Shown piece after piece: positions 42,858-50,201 of a stretch of 64,000 nucleotides of DNA (the stretch's first letter is position 1; every line of letters starts with the position of its first letter). The notes below the pieces were generated by a model. That model searched no databases and was not told the DNA's origin. It was given only the letters and a program-made list of their open reading frames with translations. The position numbers and the translations under genes are program-made. The stretch comes from Haloplanus rubicundus (lineage in GTDB: Archaea > Halobacteriota > Halobacteria > Halobacteriales > Haloferacaceae), in contig NZ_CP031148.1 in the NCBI RefSeq assembly GCF_003342675.1, positions 2,790,001-2,854,000 on the forward strand, read 5' to 3'.

Positions 42858-44438
42858 CTATTTTTTGCGACGAACGCCGACCGCGAGCACCGCGAGCGCC
42901 GCGAGGACGGCGACGACGCCGAAGCCCGGAGCCTGCCCTTCGGTGCCGGTCGGTTCCGGCGTCGTCTCGCCGCCGGCGTCGGTCGACGTCTCACCGTCGG
43001 CGTCCGTCGGCGTCCCCGTCGCCGTTCGCCGTTCGTCCAATCGCTCGCTCGCCGCCCCCTCGACGAACGGGTGGCGGTCGGCGTCGAGTTCGGCGCCGCT
43101 CGCCATCCCGTCGCCGTCCGGGTCGAGCGACGGTTCGGCCACGTAGTACCGCGGGTCCTCCGGGAGCGGCGGTAAGGCGTCGGTGGTGGCGTAGCGGTCG
43201 AGCCACGCGCCGAGCGATTCGTCGCCCGTCACCTCGATCACCGCCGTCCGGAAGGCCCGGTAGTTCTCGAACGACTCCGTCCGCCCGGTGAACACGTCAC
43301 GGAGGGTGTGTTCGCCGTCGGTCCGGCGCCGAATCTCCGCGTCCAGCGCCGCGAGGACGTGGGCGCCCTTGTCGTAGTGAGCCTGCGTCCCCCGCCACGT
43401 CTCGGCGTCCGTAAGGACTACCACGCGGCGGTCGGGCGCGTACTGGCTCGCGCGGAGCCCCTCGAGGAAGGAGTCGTACGTGCCGACGCCGTCGTTGAGC
43501 GCGAACAGCCGGCCGTAGTACTCGGCGCTCGCCTCGGTCACCCACGTCGCGTCGCCCCGACCGATCGTCTCCAGTCGCGTGTGGACGTACTCGTGGGCGA
43601 AGACGGCGCCCGTCTCGTCGAGTTCGATCCCCGACGCCCCGATCCAGAACGCGCTGTCGATGGTCGCGGCCTCGATGTTCTCCGTCTCCGCGGCGGTCAG
43701 CGGCAGGACGAACACCGTCACGGCGTCGCGTCGGATGCCGAAGTCGAAGTGTTCGTTCGCGGTGCGGAGGAACTCGATGGCTCGCGTCGGGTCGGCGTCC
43801 TCGTCGCCGAGGACGAAGGTCGCCCGCTCGTCGGCGACGGTCACGTTCCGGCGCTCGTGCGGGCCGAGGTAGGCCAGGTGGCTCCGGGCGTACCCCTCCT
43901 CTCCGTCGGCGACGGTGAAGGAACTGGTCTGTAGCGGTTGGGCGTCGGTCCGCACCTGCACCCGCGTCTGGGGTTCGGAGACGAGCGCCCAGTCGTCACG
44001 CTCGACGCCCCGGACGCCCTCGGAAATCGAGTCGCTCACCGCCATCGTCATCGATATCGTCGGGCGCTCCGTCTCGCCGTCCCAGAGGAAGTAGCCGCGC
44101 TCCGTGCGCTCGAAGCCGTCCATCCCCGCGACGTCGATGCCGTCGAGACCGACGACCGGGACGGCGACGCGGAGGCCCGTGATCGACGACGCAACCTCGT
44201 ACTCGAAGGTGAGCGTCACGTTGCCCGGTTCGGGGTTGCGAGAGACGATGCCCCGTTGGTGGATGATCGCCTCGTCACCTGGCGTCCCCGTCGAACCCCC
44301 CTCGTGCGTGGGCAGCGTCGTCCACTCGACGGTAGCCGGGTCGGTCACCGTCGCGGCAGCGGGCGCCACGCCCGCACCGACGAGCGAGCCGACGACAACG
44401 ACGAGCGCCACGAGCGTCCGAACCGGGCGAGATGTCAT
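42858..44438 (-). CDS. Exported zinc metallopeptidase-like protein with PGF-CTERM
   Basis: A protein of 526 residues. A signal peptide (VRTLVALVVVVGSLVGAG...) opens it. The middle has the gluzincin motif HEYVHTR followed by TEASAEYY, giving the two zinc histidines, catalytic Glu and third ligand Glu. A DPDGDGMASGAELDAD segment looks like a calcium-binding repeat. The C-terminus is Thr/Glu-rich, then APGFGVVAVLAALAVLAVGVRRKK in pieces: a PGF-CTERM signal processed by archaeosortase A with lipid attachment. It is thus a cell-surface protease or peptidase-like protein. ATG 44438 is used; 44447 is possible. Confidence 0.85.
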   Translation of the reverse strand: MTSRPVRTLVALVVVVGSLVGAGVAPAAATVTDPATVEWTTLPTHEGGSTGTPGDEAIIHQRGIVSRNPEPGNVTLTFEYEVASSITGLRVAVPVVGLDGIDVAGMDGFERTERGYFLWDGETERPTISMTMAVSDSISEGVRGVERDDWALVSEPQTRVQVRTDAQPLQTSSFTVADGEEGYARSHLAYLGPHERRNVTVADERATFVLGDEDADPTRAIEFLRTANEHFDFGIRRDAVTVFVLPLTAAETENIEAATIDSAFWIGASGIELDETGAVFAHEYVHTRLETIGRGDATWVTEASAEYYGRLFALNDGVGTYDSFLEGLRASQYAPDRRVVVLTDAETWRGTQAHYDKGAHVLAALDAEIRRRTDGEHTLRDVFTGRTESFENYRAFRTAVIEVTGDESLGAWLDRYATTDALPPLPEDPRYYVAEPSLDPDGDGMASGAELDADRHPFVEGAASERLDERRTATGTPTDADGETSTDAGGETTPEPTGTEGQAPGFGVVAVLAALAVLAVGVRRKK

Positions 44439-44602
44439 GGCGCGCATTGGAAACGGTGGCTGAAGAATCTGTGGCCCGGCGTCGGCTGGTCGTGAGGCTG
44501 CGAGAGGGTCACGAATCGTGGGTGTACGTCCCATATCCGCACTATTTCATATCCACTATCGATCCGACACAATCAAGAATCGTCGGCTCGCAGTTGGGGC
44601 CA

Positions 44603-44977
44603 GTGCGACGAAAAAACAAGCTCCTCGTCACGGTCGTGGGGATGCTGGTTCTCCTCGGCGTACTCGGTGTGTCGAGCATGAACGCCTCCGCTGCGTTCGT
44701 AACACCGACACAACTGTCCGACGACGACTACGACGGCGAGTGGGTGAATCTGGAGGGGTCGGTACAGCACCTCGACACGCAGGGACAGCGGTCGACGTTC
44801 GAGGTGACCGACAGCAACCATTCGACGCGCGTCGTCTACGAGGGAACGCTCCCCGAGACGATGGGTGAGAACCGTATCGTCGTCGCGAAAGGGCGGGTCG
44901 AGGGGGACACCCTCGTCGCCAAACAGCTCTCCGTCCGTGCCCACGAAGGGTCCGAACGTCCCCCCGAGTCGCGATGA
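44603..44977 (+). CDS. ccmE: Cytochrome c maturation heme chaperone CcmE
   Basis: A protein of 124 residues. One N-terminal helix (LLVTVVGMLVLLGVLGV) anchors it; the outer domain is the CcmE beta-barrel (FVTPTQLSDDDYDGEWVNLEG, VVYEGTLPETMGENRIVVAKG). CcmE takes heme from CcmC and hands it to CcmF. At the heme-binding site, where bacterial proteins have HDENY, this one has RAHEGSERPPE with His114 but no tyrosine. The GTG at 44603 is chosen; earlier starts add a stretch overlapping the divergent peptidase promoter. It overlaps ccmA by four bases. Confidence 0.85.
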   Translation: MRRKNKLLVTVVGMLVLLGVLGVSSMNASAAFVTPTQLSDDDYDGEWVNLEGSVQHLDTQGQRSTFEVTDSNHSTRVVYEGTLPETMGENRIVVAKGRVEGDTLVAKQLSVRAHEGSERPPESR

Positions 44978-45702
44978 CTGAGACGGCGATTCGAGTGGAC
45001 GATCTGACGAAGGGATACGGTCGCGTCACCGCCGTCGACGACCTCTCGTTTGCCGTCGAGGACGGCGAGACGGTCGGACTGTTCGGACCGAACGGGGCCG
45101 GCAAGACCACGCTCATGTCCATGCTCGCAGGGCTCGTCCGTCCGACCAGCGGGACAATCACCCTCGGCACCTCGGAACTGACGCCGGACGATCACGCCGT
45201 CTACCGACGGCTCGGCGTCGTAACTCACGAGACGATGCTGTACGACGCCCTCACCGCCCGCGAGAACCTGCGCGTCCACGCCGACCTCCACGGGCTCGAC
45301 GACCCGGCGGCGCGCTGTGAGGCGGTACTCGACACCGTGGGTCTGCGAGAGCGAGCGAGCCAGCGACCCGACGCGTTCTCCCACGGACTCTGCAAGCGAC
45401 TGTCGCTCGCCCGCGCACTCCTGCACCACCCGGACGTGTTGCTCCTCGACGAACCCTACACCGGACTCGACCAGCGGTCGGTCGCCGACCTGGAGGCCGT
45501 CCTCGACGGGTTCGACGACCGGACCGTCGTTCTGACGACACACGACATCGACCGCGGGGTCGAGCGGTGTGACCGGGCGCTGGTACTCGACCGGGGGGAA
45601 CTCCGCGCCGACGTCGCCCTCGACGGCTCGGCCACGGACTTCGAAACCACGTATCGCCGTGCGATCGGGCTGGACGAACCGGGACGTGGCCGCGGCGTAT
45701 GA
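44974..45702 (+). CDS. ccmA: Heme-export-type ABC transporter ATPase CcmA
   Basis: A protein of 242 residues with Walker A (FGPNGAGKTT), the ABC signature in the unusual form FSHGLCKRLSLARALL, Walker B (VLLLDEPYTGLD) and the switch His (TTHDIDRG). With CcmB it forms the ATPase that frees holo-CcmE in cytochrome c maturation. It overlaps ccmE and ccmB by four bases each (ATGA-type), so the three are co-translated. The signature has C-K instead of the common G-Q/M, which is worth noting but is within the haloarchaeal range. Confidence 0.9.
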   Translation: MTETAIRVDDLTKGYGRVTAVDDLSFAVEDGETVGLFGPNGAGKTTLMSMLAGLVRPTSGTITLGTSELTPDDHAVYRRLGVVTHETMLYDALTARENLRVHADLHGLDDPAARCEAVLDTVGLRERASQRPDAFSHGLCKRLSLARALLHHPDVLLLDEPYTGLDQRSVADLEAVLDGFDDRTVVLTTHDIDRGVERCDRALVLDRGELRADVALDGSATDFETTYRRAIGLDEPGRGRGV

Positions 45703-46373
45703 AGACCTTCCTCGCCGCCGTGTTCCGCATCGTCAAGAAGGACCTCCGTATCGAGAGTCGGACGAAGGGCATCACGACGACGATGGCGATGTTCGCGCTC
45801 CTCGTCGTCCTCGCGTTCGCGTTCAGTTTCGTCAAGACGTTCCGGGAGCCGGCGGTACTCGGCCGTGGGGCGCTCTGGATCGCATTCGTCTTCGGCGGCA
45901 CGCTCGGCGTGACGAAGGCGGCGGCCGTCGAGGACCGCAACGCCGCCCTCGACGGTCTGCTGGTGGCACCAGTCGACCGCTCGGCCGTCTATCTCGGGAA
46001 GGTGACGAGTACGGCGCTTTTCGTCTTCGTCGTGAACGTCGTGACGCTCGGGGCGACGACGGCCCTCCTCGGCTACGCGCCGACGCCGGGGACGGCGCTC
46101 GCCGTCGTCGGGGTTCTCGCCGTCGCCGCCGTCGGATTCGCCGCCGTGGGCGTCGTCGTCGCGACGCTAACCTATCGCTCCGGCCTCGACGAACTCGCGC
46201 TCCCACTGTTGCTCGTTCCGCTGGTCGTCCCCGTGTTGCTGGCGGGGGTCGAACTCACAGCGGCGCTCACTGCAGGCGCCCGACTGGGGTCGTGGCTCCG
46301 CCTCCTCTGTCTCTACACGGGCGTCCTCTTGCTCGCGGGCGTGGCGACGTTCGAGTTCGTCGTGGAGGCGTAG
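45699..46373 (+). CDS. ccmB: Heme exporter membrane subunit CcmB
   Basis: A protein of 224 residues with six membrane segments. The opening KKDLRIESRTKGITTTMAMF and the FGGTLGVTKAAAVEDRNAALDGLLVAP loop match CcmB, which in bacteria has FERER...G.E-D motifs at this place. It is the membrane partner of CcmA. The last helix ends just before the stop, four bases from the convergent ccmD stop. Confidence 0.88.
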   Translation: MKTFLAAVFRIVKKDLRIESRTKGITTTMAMFALLVVLAFAFSFVKTFREPAVLGRGALWIAFVFGGTLGVTKAAAVEDRNAALDGLLVAPVDRSAVYLGKVTSTALFVFVVNVVTLGATTALLGYAPTPGTALAVVGVLAVAAVGFAAVGVVVATLTYRSGLDELALPLLLVPLVVPVLLAGVELTAALTAGARLGSWLRLLCLYTGVLLLAGVATFEFVVEA

Positions 46374-46376
46374 CGG

Positions 46377-46493
46377 TTATCGTGCGTCGTTCAGTTGGCG
46401 TTCGAGACGACCCAGTCGGCGCTGCAGATACGTGACGTACCCGAAGAGGGCGACGAACAGCGCCGTGTAGCCGAACAGGAGCAGTGGTTCCAT
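46377..46493 (-). CDS. ccmD: CcmD-like membrane microprotein
   Basis: A protein of 38 residues: one helix (LLLFGYTALFVALFGYVTY) followed by a basic amphipathic tail (LQRRLGRLERQLNDAR). This form and its place directly after ccmC identify it as CcmD, the small subunit that stabilises the CcmABC-CcmE complex. It is too short for many gene callers. It starts six bases after the ccmC stop. Confidence 0.78.
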   Translation of the reverse strand: MEPLLLFGYTALFVALFGYVTYLQRRLGRLERQLNDAR

Positions 46494-46498
46494 GATTT

Positions 46499-47272
46499 TC
46501 ACCTCCGTTGCGTGCTGCGTCGGCGAATCCGGTCTTCGACTTCGTGTACCTGGATGCGAAGCCCCAACAGGTAGACGTACAGAAGCGTCGCGGCGACGAC
46601 GGTCACGACCAGCGTCGTGGGATCGATGTTGGCGCTGACCTGCGGGTTCCCCATCGTCGTCTCGTGGAACGTCGGCGTCCACAGCCGGGTGGAGGCGTAC
46701 GAGATTGGCACGGTGACGAAGCCGATGACGCCGTACACCGCGACGTATCGGTCACCGGACCCGGGATCCGTCGCGGACGACACCACGAGATAGCCGGCAT
46801 AGATGAACCACACGATGAGGAAGGTGACGAGTCGCACGTCCGTCCACTCCCACCACGAGTTCCAGATGACTTTCCCCCACGCGCTCCCGAGCAGGAGCGT
46901 CAGCGTCGCGAAGAGGAAGCCGAGTTCGCCCGAACTGTGGGCGAGACGGCTCCAGAACGGGCCGTGGTAGCGGAGGTAGAGCGCGCTCCCGACGAACGTG
47001 GTGCCGAGTGCCGCGGCGGCCACCCACGCGAGGGCGATGTGCCAGTACGCGAGCAGATTGCCGCCGTGTTCGATGCCGTACATCGTCTTCGAGGCGACGC
47101 CGAACACGAGCGCCAGCGAGAGCGTGCCGAACAGGAGTGCCCCCCACTTCACTGCGGGACTCCGCGTCACGCGGTGGAGGATACCCGTCACCCGTCCGAC
47201 GATTCGGGCGGCGCTGAAGCGATTCGACCGCGGTCGATTGCGTTCCGTTCGTTCGTAGTCGTCTGTCGTCAT
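46499..47272 (-). CDS. ccmC: Heme handling membrane protein CcmC
   Basis: A protein of 257 residues with six helices. The tryptophan-rich WGKVIWNSWWEWTDVRL loop binds heme, and histidines in AYWHIALAW and LWTPTFHET are the expected flanking ligands. CcmC loads heme onto CcmE. The first 35 residues are a charged, haloarchaeal-type extension. It is the third gene of a minus-strand unit (tsdA-like, ccdA, ccmC, ccmD). Confidence 0.93.
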   Translation of the reverse strand: MTTDDYERTERNRPRSNRFSAARIVGRVTGILHRVTRSPAVKWGALLFGTLSLALVFGVASKTMYGIEHGGNLLAYWHIALAWVAAAALGTTFVGSALYLRYHGPFWSRLAHSSGELGFLFATLTLLLGSAWGKVIWNSWWEWTDVRLVTFLIVWFIYAGYLVVSSATDPGSGDRYVAVYGVIGFVTVPISYASTRLWTPTFHETTMGNPQVSANIDPTTLVVTVVAATLLYVYLLGLRIQVHEVEDRIRRRSTQRR

Positions 47273-47277
47273 GTGTG

Positions 47278-47964
47278 TCAGCTCAAATTAGTGACCGACG
47301 CGAGTGCGAGTTTGTCCACGTCGAAAAGCACCGCGAGACCGAGGAGGACGAAGGCGTAGCCGGTCGCCGTTCGGAAGCCCTCGCCAGACGGAGCGGCAGC
47401 GTCGACGAGGCGGCGACCGCCGATCCGGCCGACGTAGGCCACGCCGAGGAGAGGAATCGAGAAGCCGATCCCGTAGGTAAACAGCAGGGCGGCACCGCCG
47501 CCGACGCCCGCCGACGACCCGACGTACGCGAGGACGCCGCCGAGGATGGGACCGACGCAAGGCAACCAGATGACGCCGAGAAGCAACCCGACGACGAAGG
47601 CGTTGGCGAGAGGGTGGCGGTCCTCGTCGACACGCCCCGTCACGGCCGTCGCCCGTCCCGCCAGTCGGGACGCGTACCTCGTGTAGAGGTCGTTCACGTC
47701 GTCGTCGGCCAGCACGACGCCGAACGCGAGCATGAGGACCGCGAACGGGGCTCGGACCGTCTCCGGCGTGACCGCGCCGAGCGACCCCGTGAGCGTCCCC
47801 AGCGCCGTGAACGTCAGTGTGCTCCCGGCGACGATGGCGACCGGACGGAGTCGGTTACCGTTCGCGCCAACGACGAGAACTGGAATCATCGGCAGACAAC
47901 ACGGTGTCAGGATAGTCAGCACTCCCGCAAAAAAAACCGCAACCGTGGAGGGTGTCTCTATCAT
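47278..47964 (-). CDS. ccdA: CcdA-like thiol:disulfide transmembrane transporter
   Basis: A protein of 228 residues with six helices. The redox cysteines are in TPCCLPMIP (helix 1) and WLPCVGPILGG (helix 4), the CcdA/DsbD-beta pattern. It carries reducing power from the cytoplasm to the outside, keeping the CxxCH of apocytochromes reduced for heme attachment. It lies between the TsdA-like cytochrome and ccmC on the same strand. Its probable partner is the thioredoxin-like protein at 49728. The TPCC pair (adjacent cysteines) is unusual but seen in this family. Confidence 0.9.
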   Translation of the reverse strand: MIETPSTVAVFFAGVLTILTPCCLPMIPVLVVGANGNRLRPVAIVAGSTLTFTALGTLTGSLGAVTPETVRAPFAVLMLAFGVVLADDDVNDLYTRYASRLAGRATAVTGRVDEDRHPLANAFVVGLLLGVIWLPCVGPILGGVLAYVGSSAGVGGGAALLFTYGIGFSIPLLGVAYVGRIGGRRLVDAAAPSGEGFRTATGYAFVLLGLAVLFDVDKLALASVTNLS

Positions 47965-47988
47965 TCGGTCGTCGAGGGGAAGCGGGCG

Positions 47989-49431
47989 TCAGCCCGCAGC
48001 GTCCGCCCGATTCTCGGCCGACTCACCGTCCTGCATCGCCGACGACACTGCGGCCTGTGGTTCGAGCGTCGACCGATTCGACGCGGTCGTGTTGCTCGTC
48101 GATTCGTTCCCCACGTTCTCGTAGGTGCGAATCCAGGTCGTCTCCCACGAGCCGTCGACCGACTCGTTGCGGAGCGGCTCGTCGTACCGGCTCGTGTCCT
48201 CCGGGATCATCTCCTCGGTGACGTTCGAGTCGTCGATGGGGATGTCGGCGAGCATGAGCTTCTTCGTCATCGGATTCATGTCGTAGCCGAGTCGTTGCTG
48301 AGTCCGGTTGTAGTAGATGCCCTCGTCCGGCGCACCGGCCGCCGCCCAGTCTTTCGGCTGGCGCGGCAGGTGCGGCCGCTTGTGGGCGTTCATGAATCCG
48401 GCGACGTCCTGGACGTCCTCCCAGTTGGAGAACGTGTGGCCCGCGCCGTAGGGCATGGACTCGCGGATGAAGCCGGCGGAGGTGTACATCCGACCCATAC
48501 CGGCACCGTCGTTGAAGGAGTCCTCACCCCACAGCGGCGGGTACTGACCGTCCACTCCCTGCCCGTCCGCACCGTGACAGGACGCACAGTTTTCGAGGTA
48601 AAGCTCGGCCCCACGGACCGGATTGACCTCCGAGACGGGGACCTTCTCGTCACCTTCCGGCTTCTCGATGTGCCGCCAGTAGGGAACCCGCTCGCTCGGA
48701 GTGCCCTTGTTCAACCAGACCATGTACGACTCCATGGCCTGAATCTCGCGGCTGTCGTACTCCGGCATGCCCTCGGCGGAGCCGGGGGAGTTCATGCTCC
48801 GGAGGAAACAGCCCATGATGCGCTGTCGCATGTCGCGCATGCGCTCGGTACGGCCCGTCCACTCGGGATAGCCGGCGGCAGTGCCCACCAGCGGAATCAT
48901 GTCGATGTCCTGTCCGACCATGCCGGTGGTCGTCGGAAGGTCGCCCCCACCGTGACAGTTCGCACACGAGAGGTCGTTCCCGACGTGTTCGGGCATCTCT
49001 TCCGAGGTGTTGGCGAACAGGCTACGCCCTTCCCGAATGAGTTCAGCCCGCTTCTCGTTTTCGGGCAACGTCGAGTCGTTCATCTTCTTCGGCTGGAACT
49101 GTACCTCCTCGCCAGCCTCCGGATCTTTGTACTTGAACTCCTGTTCGCGCAGGTCTTCGTTGTACCACTTGCTCCCGCCCCACGTCCCGGGCAGCTTCCG
49201 CACCTCGCCGCCAGCCGCCGCTGCCCCGCCCCCGTTACCGGTGGCGTTCGCCTGCGTGGCGTTCGCCTGCGATGCCGCCGGTGCGCCCGCTTGCGGCGCG
49301 GGCCCCACGGCGCCGACCCCGAGGTACGCGAGGAGGCCGTTGAGGGCGAACACGACGATGACGGCTGCGATCACCGTCCCGACGACGAGGAGTGCGGGTT
49401 TGAGCAGGAGCGTCGAATCTCCCTGGCTCAT
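47989..49431 (-). CDS. tsdA: TsdA-like diheme cytochrome c (thiosulfate dehydrogenase/tetrathionate reductase family)
   Basis: A protein of 480 residues with an N-terminal membrane anchor (residues 12-40) and an Ala/Asn/Gly linker. Heme 1 binds at Cys156-Cys159-His160 (CANCH), heme 2 at Cys282-Cys285-His286 (CASCH). Between them RIMGCFLRSMN matches the TsdA segment that supplies the axial cysteine of heme 1 (here Cys208), and PPLWGEDSFNDGAG and FIRESMPYG (Met326, candidate ligand of heme 2) are also TsdA-like. The last 120 residues are an added acidic, Asn/Thr-rich tail. It should join two thiosulfates to tetrathionate or do the reverse outside the cell. It is the only c-type cytochrome in the cluster. 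Confidence 0.83.
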   Translation of the reverse strand: MSQGDSTLLLKPALLVVGTVIAAVIVVFALNGLLAYLGVGAVGPAPQAGAPAASQANATQANATGNGGGAAAAGGEVRKLPGTWGGSKWYNEDLREQEFKYKDPEAGEEVQFQPKKMNDSTLPENEKRAELIREGRSLFANTSEEMPEHVGNDLSCANCHGGGDLPTTTGMVGQDIDMIPLVGTAAGYPEWTGRTERMRDMRQRIMGCFLRSMNSPGSAEGMPEYDSREIQAMESYMVWLNKGTPSERVPYWRHIEKPEGDEKVPVSEVNPVRGAELYLENCASCHGADGQGVDGQYPPLWGEDSFNDGAGMGRMYTSAGFIRESMPYGAGHTFSNWEDVQDVAGFMNAHKRPHLPRQPKDWAAAGAPDEGIYYNRTQQRLGYDMNPMTKKLMLADIPIDDSNVTEEMIPEDTSRYDEPLRNESVDGSWETTWIRTYENVGNESTSNTTASNRSTLEPQAAVSSAMQDGESAENRADAAG

Positions 49432-49727
49432 GTCTGTTCCGTCGACGTAGTCGAGTTACCTGTCATCTGTATAGTCCAGTCTGTATGCGCAGTAGTTCCC
49501 ATAATCCACACATGTGATATAAAACTTCTTCTGCGGATCGACGCGACGATCTACAGCATGAATACGAGGAGTCGGACACCAGCCGGATCCGAACGTGGCT
49601 GCCACAGCTACCAAACGGCCAAAACGGTTTTTCAGAGCCTGAAAATCGATTTCGTTCGGATCGCTCGGACGGATTCGGCGACGAGACAGTACATTTTACT
49701 AAGGGAAGCTGTTACGGGCGGTCACCG
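49432..49727. promoter_or_regulatory. Divergent promoter region between tsdA and the thioredoxin-like gene
   Basis: This 296-base gap is AT-richer than its surroundings. For the minus strand GTTTTATATC (49516-49525) is a strong TATA box but far from the tsdA start; CTATAC at about 49473-49479 is nearer. For the plus strand TTTTACTAAG (49694-49703) lies 25-34 nt before the ATG at 49728. A CACATGTG palindrome occurs near 49508. No gene is seen. Confidence 0.5.
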
Positions 49728-50201
49728 ATGAAGCCTCGAAAGGCGATGACCCTCGCCTTCTTCGTAGTCTTGCTTAGTATTGGGTATTTTTCGATGAATG
49801 CGGCGCCCGCACTGAGCGACGAGAACTACTCGTACCACGGAGACACCCGCTGGCAAACGAATATGTCCGCGGCGCAGGCGACGGCGGTCGCCGAGGACAA
49901 GCCGATCGTCGTCTACTTCTGGACCACGTGGTGTACGTACTGTGAAGACTACAACCGCGAGGTGTACGCCGACCCGGCAGTGCAGTCCGAACTGGACGAC
50001 TTCGTGAAGGTGGCGGTGAACCTCGACAGCGACGAACCGTCGGCGTCCCGCCTGCAACGGACGTACAACGTCAACTACCCGCCACAGCACGTCATCGTCA
50101 CGCCGGACGGCGAGGTGCTCGTGCGGATCAACGGCTACGCCGAGACGAGCGACTTCCGCTCGTATCTGGAAGCGGGCAAACGGGAGTACGGCGCACGATG
50201 A
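49728..50201 (+). CDS. Exported thioredoxin-like protein (probable cytochrome c maturation)
   Basis: A protein of 157 residues. An N-terminal helix (MTLAFFVVLLSIGYFSMN) is a signal or anchor. The thioredoxin fold has the active site WTTWCTYCEDYN and a cis-proline region NYPPQHVIV. WCxxC with this context resembles CcmG/TlpA- or DsbD-gamma-like proteins that reduce apocytochrome thiols with electrons from CcdA. It overlaps ccmF by four bases, which supports this role. It could replace CcmG and perhaps CcmH, which is not seen. Confidence 0.85.
   Translation: MKPRKAMTLAFFVVLLSIGYFSMNAAPALSDENYSYHGDTRWQTNMSAAQATAVAEDKPIVVYFWTTWCTYCEDYNREVYADPAVQSELDDFVKVAVNLDSDEPSASRLQRTYNVNYPPQHVIVTPDGEVLVRINGYAETSDFRSYLEAGKREYGAR

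Noticed and set aside
47275-49731. An 818-codon open frame opposite ccdA and tsdA
   Set aside because: It runs across two genes and a promoter region with no domain signature; shadow frame.
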